A stretch of 64,000 nt of DNA from Zychaea mexicana (GCF_025766255.1 NW_026516698.1:124001-188000); one strand, 5' to 3'. Counted from the first letter of the stretch, positions 46,458 through 63,499 are shown. A program made the numbers and translations. Notes: generated from the sequence alone by a model not told the origin.

Positions 46458-47791
46458 TATAAGAAGAATCATGCAAGAGTAGTTTGTTTATTTAAGTCAT
46501 CCTCTGAGAAAGGACTCACTGGTGGATGAAAAGCAGAAAAAGCTGTGAAAAAACATGCAAATTTTTGATGAATAAATATCGCTTAACTAAAAATGGAAAT
46601 TTATAGAGGCGGAATTTTAAATTTTGGAAATGTCCACTTGTTGTTTCTAGGTGGCAGGCACCATAGAAAATAGGTTTTAATAAGAGCATAGTGCAATCAT
46701 ATTTCAGTACCTGTTCTTTGGGTGCTATAGGTTCGCCAGGAATCGATTGTATTAAAGTTGTCCATTTTGGATAAATTCCGTCAGCGAGATAGTATCCTTT
46801 GTTATACACGTGGTCACCGATAGTAAACTCGACGGGTGGTGTACGACCAGCGGCAAGATCAGCAAACAAATGTGAACGATGTAACACATTGATACCATTG
46901 AGGGAACCAGGGAGCCCAAAGAATGCGTGCCAGATCCATAAGTCACAGGATGCCACTGCCTCAAGAATAATTGTGGCCTTTTTTTCTTTTCCTTGGTACT
47001 GGCCCCTCCAAGCAGTAGGACAACTCTTCCATTCGACATGCATGCAATCAAGAGACCCAAGCATGCCCGGAAAGTTACGCTTTTCAGCAAAAGCCAACAG
47101 CCTCTTGGTATCTTCTGCATTGGGCGCACGAAGATATTCGTCACCAAAAGCCTTGATTACTGCCGACAAAAACGCTTTAAACACTCTAAAGCAGTGCTTT
47201 CACCCATCCGAAGATATTCGTCGACTACCTTGGCACTGCCTCCGTAAGCAAGTTGTCTCATCGCAGCAGATACTTTTTGCAACGTCGAATGGCCCGGTTT
47301 TAACGCAGCATCATACTTTTGTTCAAAGTAATTGTCATGCTATTTTACGCCTTCTACTATACGTAAAAAAAGATCACGTTCCATACGGTAGACGCGCCAA
47401 AAGTCTTTATCGTCATATACGGAATCTTCAGCAAAGTAGTCCTTGTATAGACGATCTGCGCCAGCTACACGGTCGCGTTCCTTTGTTTTGCGCCCAGGAA
47501 CAGACCCGTTTTTACGGGTTGGTGTTTCTCTATGCTTTCTGGCAAGCATTTGAAAAAGGCGTTTTCGTCTGCGGGTTCCAATAATAGCACTCTCTTCTTC
47601 CTCTTCGAGGAGAAGATCAAAAAGTTCGGGTGCTGTAGACATAAAAGATAGGAACAGAAGAAAGGCAGTAATACCGAAAATACCGATTTCAAAATACCGA
47701 AACCATCAAAGAAGCCACTCTGGCGGTAAATTATTTTTATATTTCGGATCTTGATTTTGCAGCTGGATTACCGAAACCGCTGGGGATGCTC

Positions 47792-47794
47792 TTA
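47792..47794 (+). repeat. Harbinger target-site duplication, right (TTA)
   Basis: TTA immediately after the right terminal inverted repeat, matching 36195-36197. Confidence 0.75.
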
Positions 47795-48530
47795 GGCAAA
47801 AGTTTGTCAGCTATAAAACTGGCCATGGATCATGCAGCAAAGATTCAATCAGACGACATCGGTTTAGCGCTCGATAATGCCAAAGCCTACGATATGCTGA
47901 ACATGGATTACCTGGCTCGCTGCTTGTACGCTGGGGCTTTCCGTCATCGATCATCAACAGCATCCTCAATTTGTTCTGCTCCACATCCCTAAAGACCAAA
48001 CGGCGCACTGTCACCAGCTATTCATCAGTAGCGTGGAGTTCGACAATAAGGATCCGCTATCCCCAGTACTCTTCAACTTGGCTTTAGAACCTCTGCTATG
48101 TACAACGTATTCTACATGACTCATCCATCCATGGCTATATTCTTGAATCACCGTTGCCACCTTCGCCGCTAGAAGATTTTCGCCTCAAAATACTTGCCTA
48201 TGCAGACATTGTTTTTCTCCATAACTCTGACGACCTCCAGCGAGCTACGACGCATTTTGACACATACTCCCCGCAAGGTCAACTTCCAGAAACCCACGCA
48301 AGCGCCTTGTCTGGTAATCCGTCTCCAGATTGGCAACAAGAACACGCATCATATGGTATCACCTCCTGGTATGACAGAACAGCAGCTGGGGCACTTTATT
48401 TCTGCGCTACCTATTGCACTCAGCGATCGATCAGCGCGACGCTTTTCTCGGTCCGTTAATCACCAAAAATACAATCAGCCTGTAAAAGATATCTCGACAA
48501 TTTTTATTTATTGACAGGGAAGGAAAGCAA
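47792..48530 (+). pseudogene. LINE reverse-transcriptase fragment, 3' part
   Basis: Resumes the RT after the Harbinger insertion: AIKLAMDHAAKIQSDDIGLA, then LDNAKAYDMLNMDYLARCLY (RT motif A, Asp present), FNLALEPLL, and LAYADIVFLHNSDDLQRAT. In the last piece the catalytic YADD box reads YAD-I, so the second Asp is lost. Frames change at least three times. Homology ends near 48530 (CKRYLDNF). Confidence 0.75.
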
Positions 48531-50871
48531 CTATAATTTACAAAGGTTTAAAAAAGAAGGAAGGTGAGATGGAGGGAAATATAGTACACAAGAATCGGGT
48601 TGAGCACTCCAGCGATTCCCTATGGAAGAAGTAAACATCAGGCAGATGAATGAGTGATGTCCTGTGCGCAAAGGGAATGATGATAGATCATTCTATATTT
48701 CAAGCATGCTTATGCGATCGTATACTATGAAGCTGACAGCCAACGTTTGTCGGATGCTATGTTTCTTATGATGTGTCATCAACATTATAATCATCATCAC
48801 TTACCCATTATCATCCGCTTGTTTTGTTCTTGTACATTTGCCACCGACTCCTGTACTAGCATTATGTTCACGTTCAGGACCATCCTCGCCATCACTATTT
48901 TCGTATCTATCCGCCTCTTGGTCGTCTTACTCAATACCATCACAGGTCTCACTATGTTTAGCTTCGTCGCCATAAGCTCATTAACCATTGTTTTCTTCCT
49001 CTTTTAATTTACTCTTTGAAAACAAGTTTTTGTCCGGGGTGCCTGAGCTATTTCATTCGCCAACATTTGATCGTAGGATCGCTTTATCCTCACCTCTTTT
49101 TCTATAAAAATGGTTTATCAAATTTACAACGTTTGCTAATGCAAATGATTTCTACACGGTCACAAACCTAGTCAACAGTAAATAACTATAACTTGGTACT
49201 TCAAAAACCATGCATAAATTTTGTTGCTATGTGCAAAGCTTTGACCAGCTAGCTTTTTCTTTGTTAATTTCTTTTCACTTTCGACCTTGGCGTCCTTGAC
49301 TGTCTGCGTGTGCCAAAAGTGAATACCTGACTGGCTTTATTAACAGTGCTATGTAGCTGCATAGGAAAAGAAACTCGCGACATCGAAGGAGCCAGCCATA
49401 TGGTGCGCTAAAATTAGCGTTCGAGCGAACGAAGCCGGTTGGGGATTGTTTGCTTTGACCGCGAGCTGAGGTGGTGTGCTATCAATGCTGAAGTGTCCAC
49501 ATGCATGAGAGAATGCCTTAAAGATTGAATACTTTCTCTTGTAACTCTTTGAGCGTGTCTTAACTGCAGTAACATCTTTAAAAGCACCATTTCAGTAAGT
49601 GTGAATATGAGTACTATGGGGTATGGGGATGGGATTAAGCAGTAACTATGTATTTTACATATCAGCGCATTGCTTTGTTTCTGGTAAAATAATGTCAAGA
49701 GAAGTTGTGGTCGATGGTGGCGATGATTATTCGTGGATGAGACACTACAGGCTTTGACATTATATACCTTTCCAAGCAGAGTTCAGCTAAGGTAAAAAAA
49801 GGAAAGGGCGGATTCTTTTGCGTAGCAGGTTACAGCCATTCTCGATTCAGCGTTAAGTTTTACTATTTCCCACTATAGTTCATACTACTCTTTATGATAC
49901 TGGTTTCACACTTTGCCGTTATACATAGATAAAATATATTGCTTGCATCGTTCGGCCTGATCGGAAAGCGAGCTCAGTTGTATGGAAGATTGTTACAGTA
50001 TGCTGACGATTATGAAACTTACCGGGGCGATAGGTATTACTTTCTACTGTAGTTACCAACAGGAACAAAATTCTTTTGTAAAATTATAGTAATAAAGTGG
50101 CGTATCGAAAGCTGCACAGGAGCAAAACGAAAATGACTAACTCAGCGGTTGGAGTGTTTAATGCGACCCACAGCATTTCACGGGCAGAAAAGCAAATATG
50201 GTGGTAGCTTCTTAAGACTAGTCAGAATGCCACGAGCCAAGTGTGAGAGTTGACAATGCTACTCCTGTGGCTATTCGAGAGCAAGCTCGAAATTTTTATC
50301 ATTGCTTAAGCCTATGAAGATGATGATGAAACATTAAAGGCATTGGGGGAAGCAAAGAATAAGGTGATGACAATTATCAATAATGTATTGGCCCTGGAAC
50401 CTTACGATGAGGTGGTGACGATGATAAGCACTGCATCCAAGCTATTTGTCGCGTCAGTAAGTACTAGGTTGCGCGTATATTTGTATTTCACTAGTGTGTA
50501 AGGGAGTCCTGCGTGAAAAAGAGTAAGTATACCTCTGCTAAAGAGAACAGCGGACTCGGAAATGGGGCTAGCGCCAGCAGGACACTGACCAGCATTTTGC
50601 TACGCACGCATAACCAGAGAGAAACTCAAAAGCGCATTCTACTCTTTTCTCACTCCAAACCTTCTTACTTTTGAGTATTGCCACTTGCCTTCACTCTCAC
50701 TGTAATATCTTTTCGTTCTTCGCTTCTCCCCCCCCTTTCCCCTACTAACAACAAGTAAAGCCTTTCAAAACGTTCTTCAACAACCTTTTTCCCAAACGCA
50801 ATCCCTTTCGTTCTGCTGCTTCCTCCGATTCCTTCTCTGTCGTCACTCCTCCAGCAGCCGACTTGTCTGAT
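48531..50871. other. Gene-poor region upstream of the USP7 gene
   Basis: No supported gene. Frames are short and of odd composition (e.g. an Ile/Thr/Phe-rich frame at 48747-49007). From about 50640 a CT-rich tract (CTTCTCCCCCCCCTTTCCCC) precedes the USP7 start and is probably its leader. Confidence 0.5.
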
Positions 50872-55937
<5,066 letters not shown>

Positions 55938-56132
55938 AGTTGCTGTAAAAAAAAGTTTCGTCTATATCTATTTACCCGTCCCTTGTCTTTATTCCCTCCT
56001 TTCCCTCCCTCTTGTCTTCTTCTCATTTCTTTTCCATCTCTTTCAAACTAACACAAATGCAACAAAATCACTCAGACTTTCTATCTATCAAAACGTATAT
56101 ATTGCTTATCCCATGGTATTCATTTTTGCTAT

Positions 56133-57324
56133 CTACAAGTTTACATTAACCATCAAGTTGTCTATAAGTCTGGTCTTGCCCACATACACGGCACCACTCA
56201 TGATGCATCCGTCCGCGATATCGCCCTTCACCTCATTGAGATCCTTTGGCGACGCAATGCTGATATAATCCAGTTTGATTTCACATTCTGCCTGAGCTTC
56301 CTGTTGTGTCCTGTTCACCAATTCAGTAGCAGCCGCTATCAAAGTAGGCGCGTGCTTTGTCGATTTTTCGTACATTTCCTCCATTAGCTTTAATGCATTG
56401 TACAACACCAGCGCGTACTTGCGTTGGATAGGTGTCAAATAAGTGTTTCTTGAGGACATGGCAAGGCCGTCTGACTCACGGACGGTAGAACAAATGTTCA
56501 TTTTGACGTTAAAGTGCAAGTCGTGGATCATCCGCTGGATCACAACGCATTGTTGAGCTAAAAAATTACATTCATCACTACAGTCAGTAAAAAAAATTGA
56601 TACCAAGCATGGATGCTGCCTCTATTGCTCTATTGAAAAAAACGTACCATCCTTTTGACCAAAGAACACTTGCTCAGGTTCGACCTAACAGCAATGACAT
56701 GCGAGTAAGCTTAGCTAAAGAAAATTACTGTTCATGCGCTTATAAAGTTGCCATGATCACATACGATGTTTAAAAACTTGCTGACGACAGTTGCCACGCC
56801 ACGGAAAAAGTGAGGCCGAGTAGTTCCCTCCAACTGATGAGAAAAGCCCTTGACCTCAACAAACGCACCGACTTGCTTGGATACTTCGGGTTCAATGCCA
56901 GACGGATACATTTCCGCGACCTGTGGTACCAAAACTGCAGCCTTGTCCAAATGTTGTGCCAGGGCATCCAAGTCTGCTTGTAAAGTGCGTGGATATGTAC
57001 CCAAATCTTCGTTTGGCGAGAACTGTGCTGGATTGACAAAAATTGTCAGTGCCACGTGATCACATGCAGCCTTGGCTTTAGATACCAGCGACAAATGTCC
57101 ACGATGAAGTGCACCCATGGTTGGTACATAGCCTAGCGTCTGGCGATCAAGGAGGATTTGTCGTCGCCATTGACGGAAGTTTTTAATCGAGTTGAACACT
57201 TGAATGCCAGGTGGGATCCGAACTGAAAATCACCAGGTATTAGCTTGTCGCCTATTTTTCAAGATAAAAGCGCCCTTGTTGGCCATCAAGATTCAAATTG
57301 TTACTGTTACTTACGGCCATTCAT
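56133..57324 (-). CDS. PAN6: Pantothenate synthetase (pantoate-beta-alanine ligase)
   Basis: Joins pantoate and beta-alanine using ATP, the last step of vitamin B5 synthesis and the entry to coenzyme A. Four exons in transcript order: 57315-57324, 56765-57222, 56648-56684 and 56133-56557, giving 309 aa. The first exon encodes only MNG plus one base. It is supported by the phase and by the continuous MNGLRIPPGIQVFNSIKNF. Motifs are GYVPTMGALHRGHLSLV (HxGH nucleotide site), IFVNPAQFSPNEDLGTYPR, HFFRGVATVVSKFLNIVEP, VFFGQKDAQQ and the SDGLAMSSRN loop. The gene is convergent with USP7 (195 bp between stops). Intact. Confidence 0.93.
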
Positions 57325-60255
57325 GATCTGTAAGAACGGTTGATTTTACTTTGTGAAACAAGAGACGGACAGGTGCAGTTGTGATCGAGTCAATTCAAGC
57401 CAATCGGTTAAACATTGTCGCGGGGCTAATTATGGGCAATCCATGCCAAATTAAAAAAGTTCCTCATATTCACAGTTTCTTTACTCTGTTCATTATACTT
57501 ATGGCATAAAATTGACTTGCACAAGGCTTATATGGTGCAACAAGTTTATAACCGACATAAACGATGCAGTTTTTTGAGGTTCCATAAATACCTTTGTATG
57601 CATGGCCAGCTTAAAAAAACAAACCTGTAATAATGATTTTTAGGTACTTTCTGTACAGTTGTTATACGCTCACGTTGTCACTTGTCTCAGTAAAAAAAAG
57701 TTATGGGCGCTCAAAGTCTGCCACTTTTGGCTGGGGCAGGTGAAATTGAATTGGTAGGCAGCATAGTCGGTATAAAGTGTATCCGTGACATACAGCATGA
57801 AACGCGCTAAATCCATCTTCACCCCTTTCTTGATTACATATTTGACGGTTTGAAGAAGAACTTACCCATAGCTTTAGGTAACGCATCTCCACCCAGTAAT
57901 ACTCCCACGAAGATTAGAAGATACTTTAGAGGATGTATGCGCTGCATTGAGTCTTATAGTAAGGGTATGAATGTGTGGGCAGCAGACGAAGAGGTGTGCA
58001 ACTTCACCACAAGAGTTTCTACATCTCATCATCGGTGCCTTAGCGTAGTAGATGAATAAGTCCCAAACTAAATGCTTACTATAAAAGGAATCAGGATTCC
58101 AAATTCTCAAATTGAAATGATTCTCGATTTTGTTGGTTATAAACTTTCTGCACCATATCAGTTATGGTAATTCGCCAGCAAACAGCCACATTGGATAGTT
58201 TTTGATACCGCATGAAAACCTGACGCCCCACCTGAACCATCTCTGGCGCAACCAAGTGAGCCTTCTTTAAATGATGAGTGATCCAGTCGCAAGCGCCGTG
58301 CAGTCAAAGCCTCGTATCATATTGATGTTGCTGCTGTTAGATGGCGCAGAAAATGTTCGCGCGTATGAACATTTAGTAGAAGAACCTATCGGGTGCATCA
58401 TTATGAAACTGCAGCAAGGTAACGTTATCATTGCTCACACGCAGTCTGCATACTGTATAGCATTATGTATAACCAGTGTGGTTTCTAATATGTAGGATTT
58501 TATTTGTCTCCACTTATCTAGTGATGCCTCGTAGCACGGTACAGTAGCAGTCCCTCGCTAAAAGCGCAGCTCATCAACCAGCAGCAAGACATTGACTATG
58601 CATGCATACTATCGTCCGTAGAACGCCATGAAAAAAATTATAGATATGAATTATAGCATTATCATGATGCAGCATGTAACAAGGCTTCTCTTATTAGATA
58701 TACGTAACACAGAAACGATAGCTGTGTGTAGTAAACCACACGACTTTTGATTCGATACGGACAACTTATCCCACTTCACCGTCTTATTAATTACTATAAT
58801 GCGATTAGAGAGAACAACGTACACTGATGAGCTGATATAGACAATACATAATCACTACCATATCAATATCAGTAATCCGTCAAACATCGATCACAAATGA
58901 GAATAAATCAGAACTAACCGTTGTATTCACAATATTCTATTCTCGTAATTAGTCGACACTTCCTTTCGATCCAAATACCTGGGTTGACCAAATTATCACC
59001 TGTCGAAAAGCATGAATAACACACGAAGGTGGCACTGCATCAAGGAACACACTGTTTAAGGCGAAAATAACTCCTTTCACTCGGAAGACAATATCCATCA
59101 TCATGGCATCCAAACTCCACCTTCCTCATCTTCTTCATCTTGGAAATATTCAATATCCGGCATGTCTGCGATCCGTCCATTAGTTTATCCCCACCAAAGT
59201 CTATCACAACAGACAGAATAGACGTGTTCAGGTCAGTGAGCGTACGTGTCAATGTAAAATAGCTTACTTTTTGGGATTTTGTTAATGCTACCAGGGGTGC
59301 ATCAAAATGCTCTCATAAGGAGTAGTGGCTGTGTCGTTATCGTCCAAGTTATGATACCTATACTCTTTGGTGTTCATAGTATCGTATGATGATCATCGTA
59401 AGAAAAGAAGAGAAGAAGAACAACGCGCTTTCTGCATCCTGCTTCCTTTTCGTAGCTGCTCTGATCTGCACAAAGCATCTCAACGAAATTTTCCTTTTCC
59501 GGTTCACTCCACCCATGATTTCTTTACCACTCACAGTGAACATCCTTCTTTATGAGGCTTGCTTAACAACGCTGCATAAGAAACCTGCTCATTGCCATGG
59601 CATTCAGTAGTCATGACAATCCACGTTCCCGAAAGCCGCTTGTTGCCAGGACAAGCATGTCAAAACACATTTTATTTTATTCGCGTCACCCATTTTGACC
59701 AATTCCGAGCGAAATGGCGGCTGCTCTTGCGAAGCGATTCGCAGCGCTTTTTTCACACAACCGCAACCAGCGCAATGGGCAGACTCGTAGCAACACGCAC
59801 ATACTCAACCCTTGTTTTTTCGAGGCTCTGAGGCCAAGTTACGATGTTTTTTGCGCAGGGTCTCCATTGTACTTTGCTGTCATGCTCGGCTTCTTCATGC
59901 GCACACCTTCCGTGCTGGCCGTGAATAAAGTTGGGGGTGGGGGGTTGGATGGGGGGATGGAACCAAAGTTGGGGGACGTCACTCGTCCGAGCGAAAACAC
60001 TACGCTGTATACGCTTATGGAGGTGTGGTTTTAGACTGCTTGTCGTCTTTAGTCTCGCATTGAGCTCGCTCGGTGGTCAGCTTAACGAACGATAATCGTA
60101 AGCTGGCAAGCGTGGTGGATGCAGAGAAAGGGATTCTTTTTAAGAAAAACAGCGTCGATCGTATATCCTATCTGTCTGCTTTTCCCAGGGTGCGCGTGAA
60201 GTATGATACATGCGAAAAAAGCAAACCAGATTGGCTCGGAACGTATCCTCCGAAC
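57325..60255. other. Gene-poor region right of pantothenate synthetase
   Basis: I see no supported gene. AT-rich sequence dominates to about 59350. Frames such as 59714-60034 include a G-run-derived Gly stretch and look like chance. The panC promoter must lie at the left end. Confidence 0.5.
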
Positions 60256-60256
60256 T

Positions 60257-60360
60257 AACTTTTTTTCCTTTCCATTATTTTCGCGAACTGAACTACGTGA
60301 TGTGCATTGGAATAATAAAACTTTTTTCCTTTCCATTATTTTCGCGAACTGAACTACGCG
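60257..60360 (+). repeat. Short direct duplication
   Basis: A unit of about 40 bp containing CCTTTCCATTATTTTCGCG and AACTGAACTACG occurs at 60257-60298 and again at 60319-60360, separated by about 20 bp. Confidence 0.8.
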
Positions 60361-60744
60361 AACACAGAAAGTAAAAAAAAAAAAAGATAAAAAACAGTGC
60401 CAAAGTGTGATAATGCGCGTTGTGATCGTGTTACTGTCGTCTGTCATTGTTGTGCGCTTTGTTGAGCACGGAGCTTATCTTTGCCTATTTTAGTTTTTTG
60501 TACGCAAAAAAAAAAGATACAGGAAAGGAAAAAAAAGCAAGCATCCCTTCAGAATCTCATTGGGCCCAGACCAGCGTTCTTTTTGGAAATGAACTTTGCC
60601 CATAAAAAGACACCCATTTTCCGCAGCGTGTTGCTTCCTCGCTTTTTCTTTCACTTTTCACTTTTCACTTTTTCACGATCACATATGGTAAGTTCCTCTC
60701 TTTTTTTCTCTCTTTTTTCTATGGATGTGTGGGGAGGGAGGGGG

Positions 60745-61262
60745 GCTAACGCGGGTTTTGTAGGTCGTGTGTGGGTGGGTGTGTGTGTGGGTGGTGGTGC
60801 TTGTTTTATAGGCACGGGCGACGAAGGCGTAAGGTAAGTGGGTGAAGGTAAGTGGGTGTGTGGGTGGGTGGTGGTGCTTGTTTTGTAGGCACGGGCGACG
60901 ATGGTGTAAGGTAAGTGGTTGAAGGTAAGTGGGTGTGTGGGTGGGTGGTGGTGCTTGATTTGTAGGCATGGGCGACGGAGGCGTAAGGTAAGTGGTTGAA
61001 GGTAAGTGGTTGAAGGTAAGTGTGTGTGTTGGTGGGTGGGTGGGTGGTGCTTGTTTTGTAGGCACAGGCGACGAAGGTGAAAGGTAGGTGGTTGAAGGTA
61101 AGTGGGTGTGTGTGTGTGTGTGGGTGTGTGGGTGGGTGGTGCTTGTTTTGTAGGCACAGGCGACGAAGGTGAAAGGTAGGTGGTTGAAGGTAAGTGTGTG
61201 TGTGTGTGTGTGTGGGTGGGTGGGTGGGTGGTACTTGTTTTGTAGGCACTCGCGATTGGTGA
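60745..61262 (+). repeat. GT-rich minisatellite with splice-like units
   Basis: About six units of 76-96 bp. Each has GGTAAGTGG(T/G)T, a GGGTG/TGTG-rich stretch, then CTTGTTTTGTAG followed by GCACRGGCGACG (at about 60811, 60888, 60964, 61060, 61152 and 61244). Units differ mainly in the length of the GT-rich part. On the plus strand each one reads as donor, pyrimidine/T-rich end and acceptor around a 22-nt block. Confidence 0.85.
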
Positions 61263-62334
61263 GACCGGACTGGGCATCTCAATACCAATCGACCTTCCGT
61301 GATCCACAAAGCGACCAAGACAAGACCCTAGCTTTGTGGTGAGAGGGTTACGGGAGCAGATGTCGATGCACCTTCCAGTGGTTGCTCCTGTCAGTACCTG
61401 CTCAAGAGCAGGGAAGCTAAGACATCGACACCCTATTATTGATTAGTAGTATCATGTATCAAATAAAAAATGCTTCTCGTTCGCTGAACTTATTTGTGCG
61501 TGTTTTATACAGTATTGTTGTAAGACTTCTTCATATATGCGAGCGAGACTCGTCATTCTCGCTCCTAATTGCACAATAAAGACATTTGCATTGAGCAACA
61601 TAGTTGCCATTCGAGATCGTTGCTAAAGTGACATTGATTTTGTCATGAACAATGCTGTGATTCGGGAATAAAGGAGTCGACATTCAGAATGAGGCAGCCA
61701 ACACCGGCCCAGGTCTGTTTGTTAAAGGCTATTATCAAATAGAAGGGCTGTAAACCAGATCCTCCTTCTCCTACCGTTACCGAGCTTCACCACTTTGTCC
61801 TTGTCGTTTTTTTTTCATACACTTTTCTTTGGCGCACATGTACTGCACGGTCATCTATTTTTGCATCCTTACTTCTTGGTGAATATAACTTCTTTTCATG
61901 TGAGCTTCTTGTTACAATATCAGTAATTTTTATTTTTTACAACGTCAACCATTCCCGGCACCTGCCATTTACTTTTTCTCTGGGAACTTGTTACTGAAAC
62001 CCTGTCTGTGCGCCTTGTGGCCTGACGGGTGCAGGTATCTTCCTATTCAAAAACAGGCGGCGACACCGTCGGGGCACGCCCTGCATGATACCGGTGAAAC
62101 ATATTTCGTAGGACACTCAATACACGTGGACCACATACGCCTTCTTCTTGACCGCTTGACCATGTCTCTTCTTCTGCACATGTTTTTTTCTTCCTTACCC
62201 TTTGCTTTCTCACATGTTTTTGACTGACGAATCACAGGCCAAGTGACGTGTTTTTAAGCTCGGGGGTTGAATCCACAAAAAAAAAACAAATACGCCCACA
62301 TTATTCAGGCCATTTCCCTCAACACATTCTTTGC
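61263..62334. other. Intergenic, minisatellite to LINE tail
   Basis: No gene seen. A pair of complementary words (TGTCGATG at about 61358 and CATCGACA at about 61422) brackets a GC-richer 75-bp stretch with an inner CTGCTCAAGAGCAG palindrome. It could be a small structured RNA, but nothing identifies it. The 5' junction of the LINE lies somewhere before 62335. Confidence 0.4.
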
Positions 62335-63358
62335 CTGATACAGCAGATACTGGCAATACACAAATTTTATGCAGATCATCGGCTACTTCTGTTCTCCCCA
62401 GACAGCCGCAAACAAAACAAGTACGAATCAGCCTCTCCTGTTACCTTGGTGCTACGGGCCATTGACGCACTGGACCTCTCCTGGGATGATATCCACACTC
62501 TCACCCCAGCAACAGCACTACAGATACCATTATCAGTGATAATTCGACCGTCACCAACCAACCTACCACCGAAAAGGCCGGGATTCAAGAAGTGTGCTGT
62601 AAACGATTTCTTTATATTTGATGATACCCTAGGCCATCTACGTCTTAGGGATCGCCACAAAGGCGAGTTTATTAAACACCCCACACTCTTAAATCAGCTT
62701 CGAAACGACATTACTCAATTCAGATTCTTTCTGCGCCCTTTCTTTGCTCGCCTATGTCTTCCCAGGGACCATCCAGCTGGAGGCCACGACATTACCTTCC
62801 AGCCACTAGCCCTCGCCATCAAGCACCATCAGGGCATCAAGACTTGGCAAACCAAAAAATACCGAAAATACTTGGCACCCACAACCACAGGCACTACCAT
62901 CCACGCGAAAAACTGGATACGGTTTTGGGCCACACCAATGGACCGCCGCTGCCCGCAACATTCTTTACCGCATATACCATTCTACGATCCCAACAGCAGA
63001 AAGACTCTTCAACATTAACCAATCTTTTATGCCTTCGGCCTTATGCCGGATCTGCCAATCTCACACTGACACTTTACCTCACTTTCTAATACTCTGCCCC
63101 AAAAAATATGAAGTCTGGCAACATGTATGGAATCATCTATGCCACCAGGACCCCCGGCCCTCCGCGTTCCTTCATTTTATCACTACTGGCGATCCCCCAT
63201 ACTCTTCCTTCACACACAAACAGCTTCTTTCTATTATTGCTTATACCTTATTAGCCTTATGGAGAGGTCATTGGGACCTCATTTTCAATAACTCCCCTTT
63301 TCTTTCGGCTAAAATTGCGTCGATCGCAATCAATGCCATTCAGAAATATGTCTGTTAA
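62248..63358 (+). pseudogene. LINE ORF2 C-terminal part with one frameshift
   Basis: First frame 62248-63018; the related C-terminal half continues in another frame to 63358. The switch sits near 62945, just before the ARNILYRIYH segment. The zinc-knuckle-like CRICQ...HFLILC tail is intact after the shift. No reverse transcriptase lies in front, so this is a 5'-truncated copy. Confidence 0.7.
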
Positions 63359-63489
63359 TCCATACACATGTAATTATTTCTTCTTTTTACAACTCCGAGG
63401 CCGCTGTTCTTCCCTCTACTTTTGTACGGCTTACAGCAATAAATTTATCTTCTGAGGTTCAAACCTCCATACAAAAAAAAAAAAAAAAA
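62335..63489 (+). mobile_element. Second LINE tail with poly-A, frameshifted
   Basis: Relative of the insertion at 33105-34570. It reads ADHRLLLFSPDSRKQNK, FFARLCLPRDHPAGGH, then after a frameshift near 62945 ARNILYRIYHSTIPTAERL and CRICQSHTDTLPHFLILCP, with a stop at 63358. The 3' end has AATAAATTT, a small hairpin (GAGGTTCAAACCTC) and a run of about 18 A, the same layout as the first copy. The frame is open upstream to 62248, but similarity before about 62335 is unclear. No target duplication was found. Confidence 0.75.
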
Positions 63490-63499
63490 TTCTTTTTCC

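Larger units (their letters stand above)
37832..46663. mobile_element. TA-targeting TIR element (MITE-like) with Helitrons inside
   Basis: Ends share a near-perfect 21-bp inverted repeat beginning TGGTGCCYGCCACC (37832-37852; complement at 46643-46663; one mismatch) and are flanked by a duplicated TA (37830-37831 and 46664-46665). Its own DNA is only the arms, 37832-38355 and 46458-46663, about 730 bp. I recognise no transposase, so it looks non-autonomous. TA duplication suggests Tc1/mariner-type mobilisation, but the end sequence does not identify a superfamily. An internal inverted repeat (GCTTCATAGAA, 37920-37967) is present. It lies in the 52-nt intron of the Harbinger transposase, five bases from the acceptor. 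Confidence 0.75.
37441..47642 (-). pseudogene. Harbinger DDE transposase, broken and split by an insertion
   Basis: Transposase of the DDE_Tnp_4 type. Exon 1 (47642 down to 46711) starts MSTAPELFDLL and includes YLRMGESTALECLKR, GMLGSLDCMHVEWKSCP (first catalytic Asp) and WIWHAFFGLPGSLNGINVL, where the usual ND of GSxND reads NG. It ends KEQ. Exon 2 (37824-37441) has QEAYRKDVERAFGALQSRF and ILHNMIVEDER. The original intron was 52 nt (donor GTACTG, acceptor TATGTAG), now carrying the 8.8-kb TIR element. Lesions are an in-frame TAG at 47340-47342 before HDNYFEQKYDAAL, and a single-base frameshift near 47180 (LECLKRF / FLSAVIKAF). Confidence 0.8.
36198..47791 (+). mobile_element. PIF/Harbinger DNA transposon, enlarged by nested insertions
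   Basis: Bounded by 16-bp perfect terminal inverted repeats (GAGCATCCCCAGCGGT at 36198-36213; its complement at 47776-47791) and a TTA duplication, both typical of PIF/Harbinger. It carries the two expected genes: a Myb/SANT-type protein (36387-37429, plus) and a DDE transposase (minus, 37441-37824 and 46711-47642). Without the inserted 37832-46663 segment it would be about 2.8 kb, a normal length. Both genes carry inactivating changes, so the copy is probably dead. It sits inside a LINE RT fragment. Confidence 0.85.

Noticed and set aside
60481..61318. His/Pro/Thr-rich long frames on the minus strand
   Set aside because: They arise from translation of the GT-rich minisatellite.
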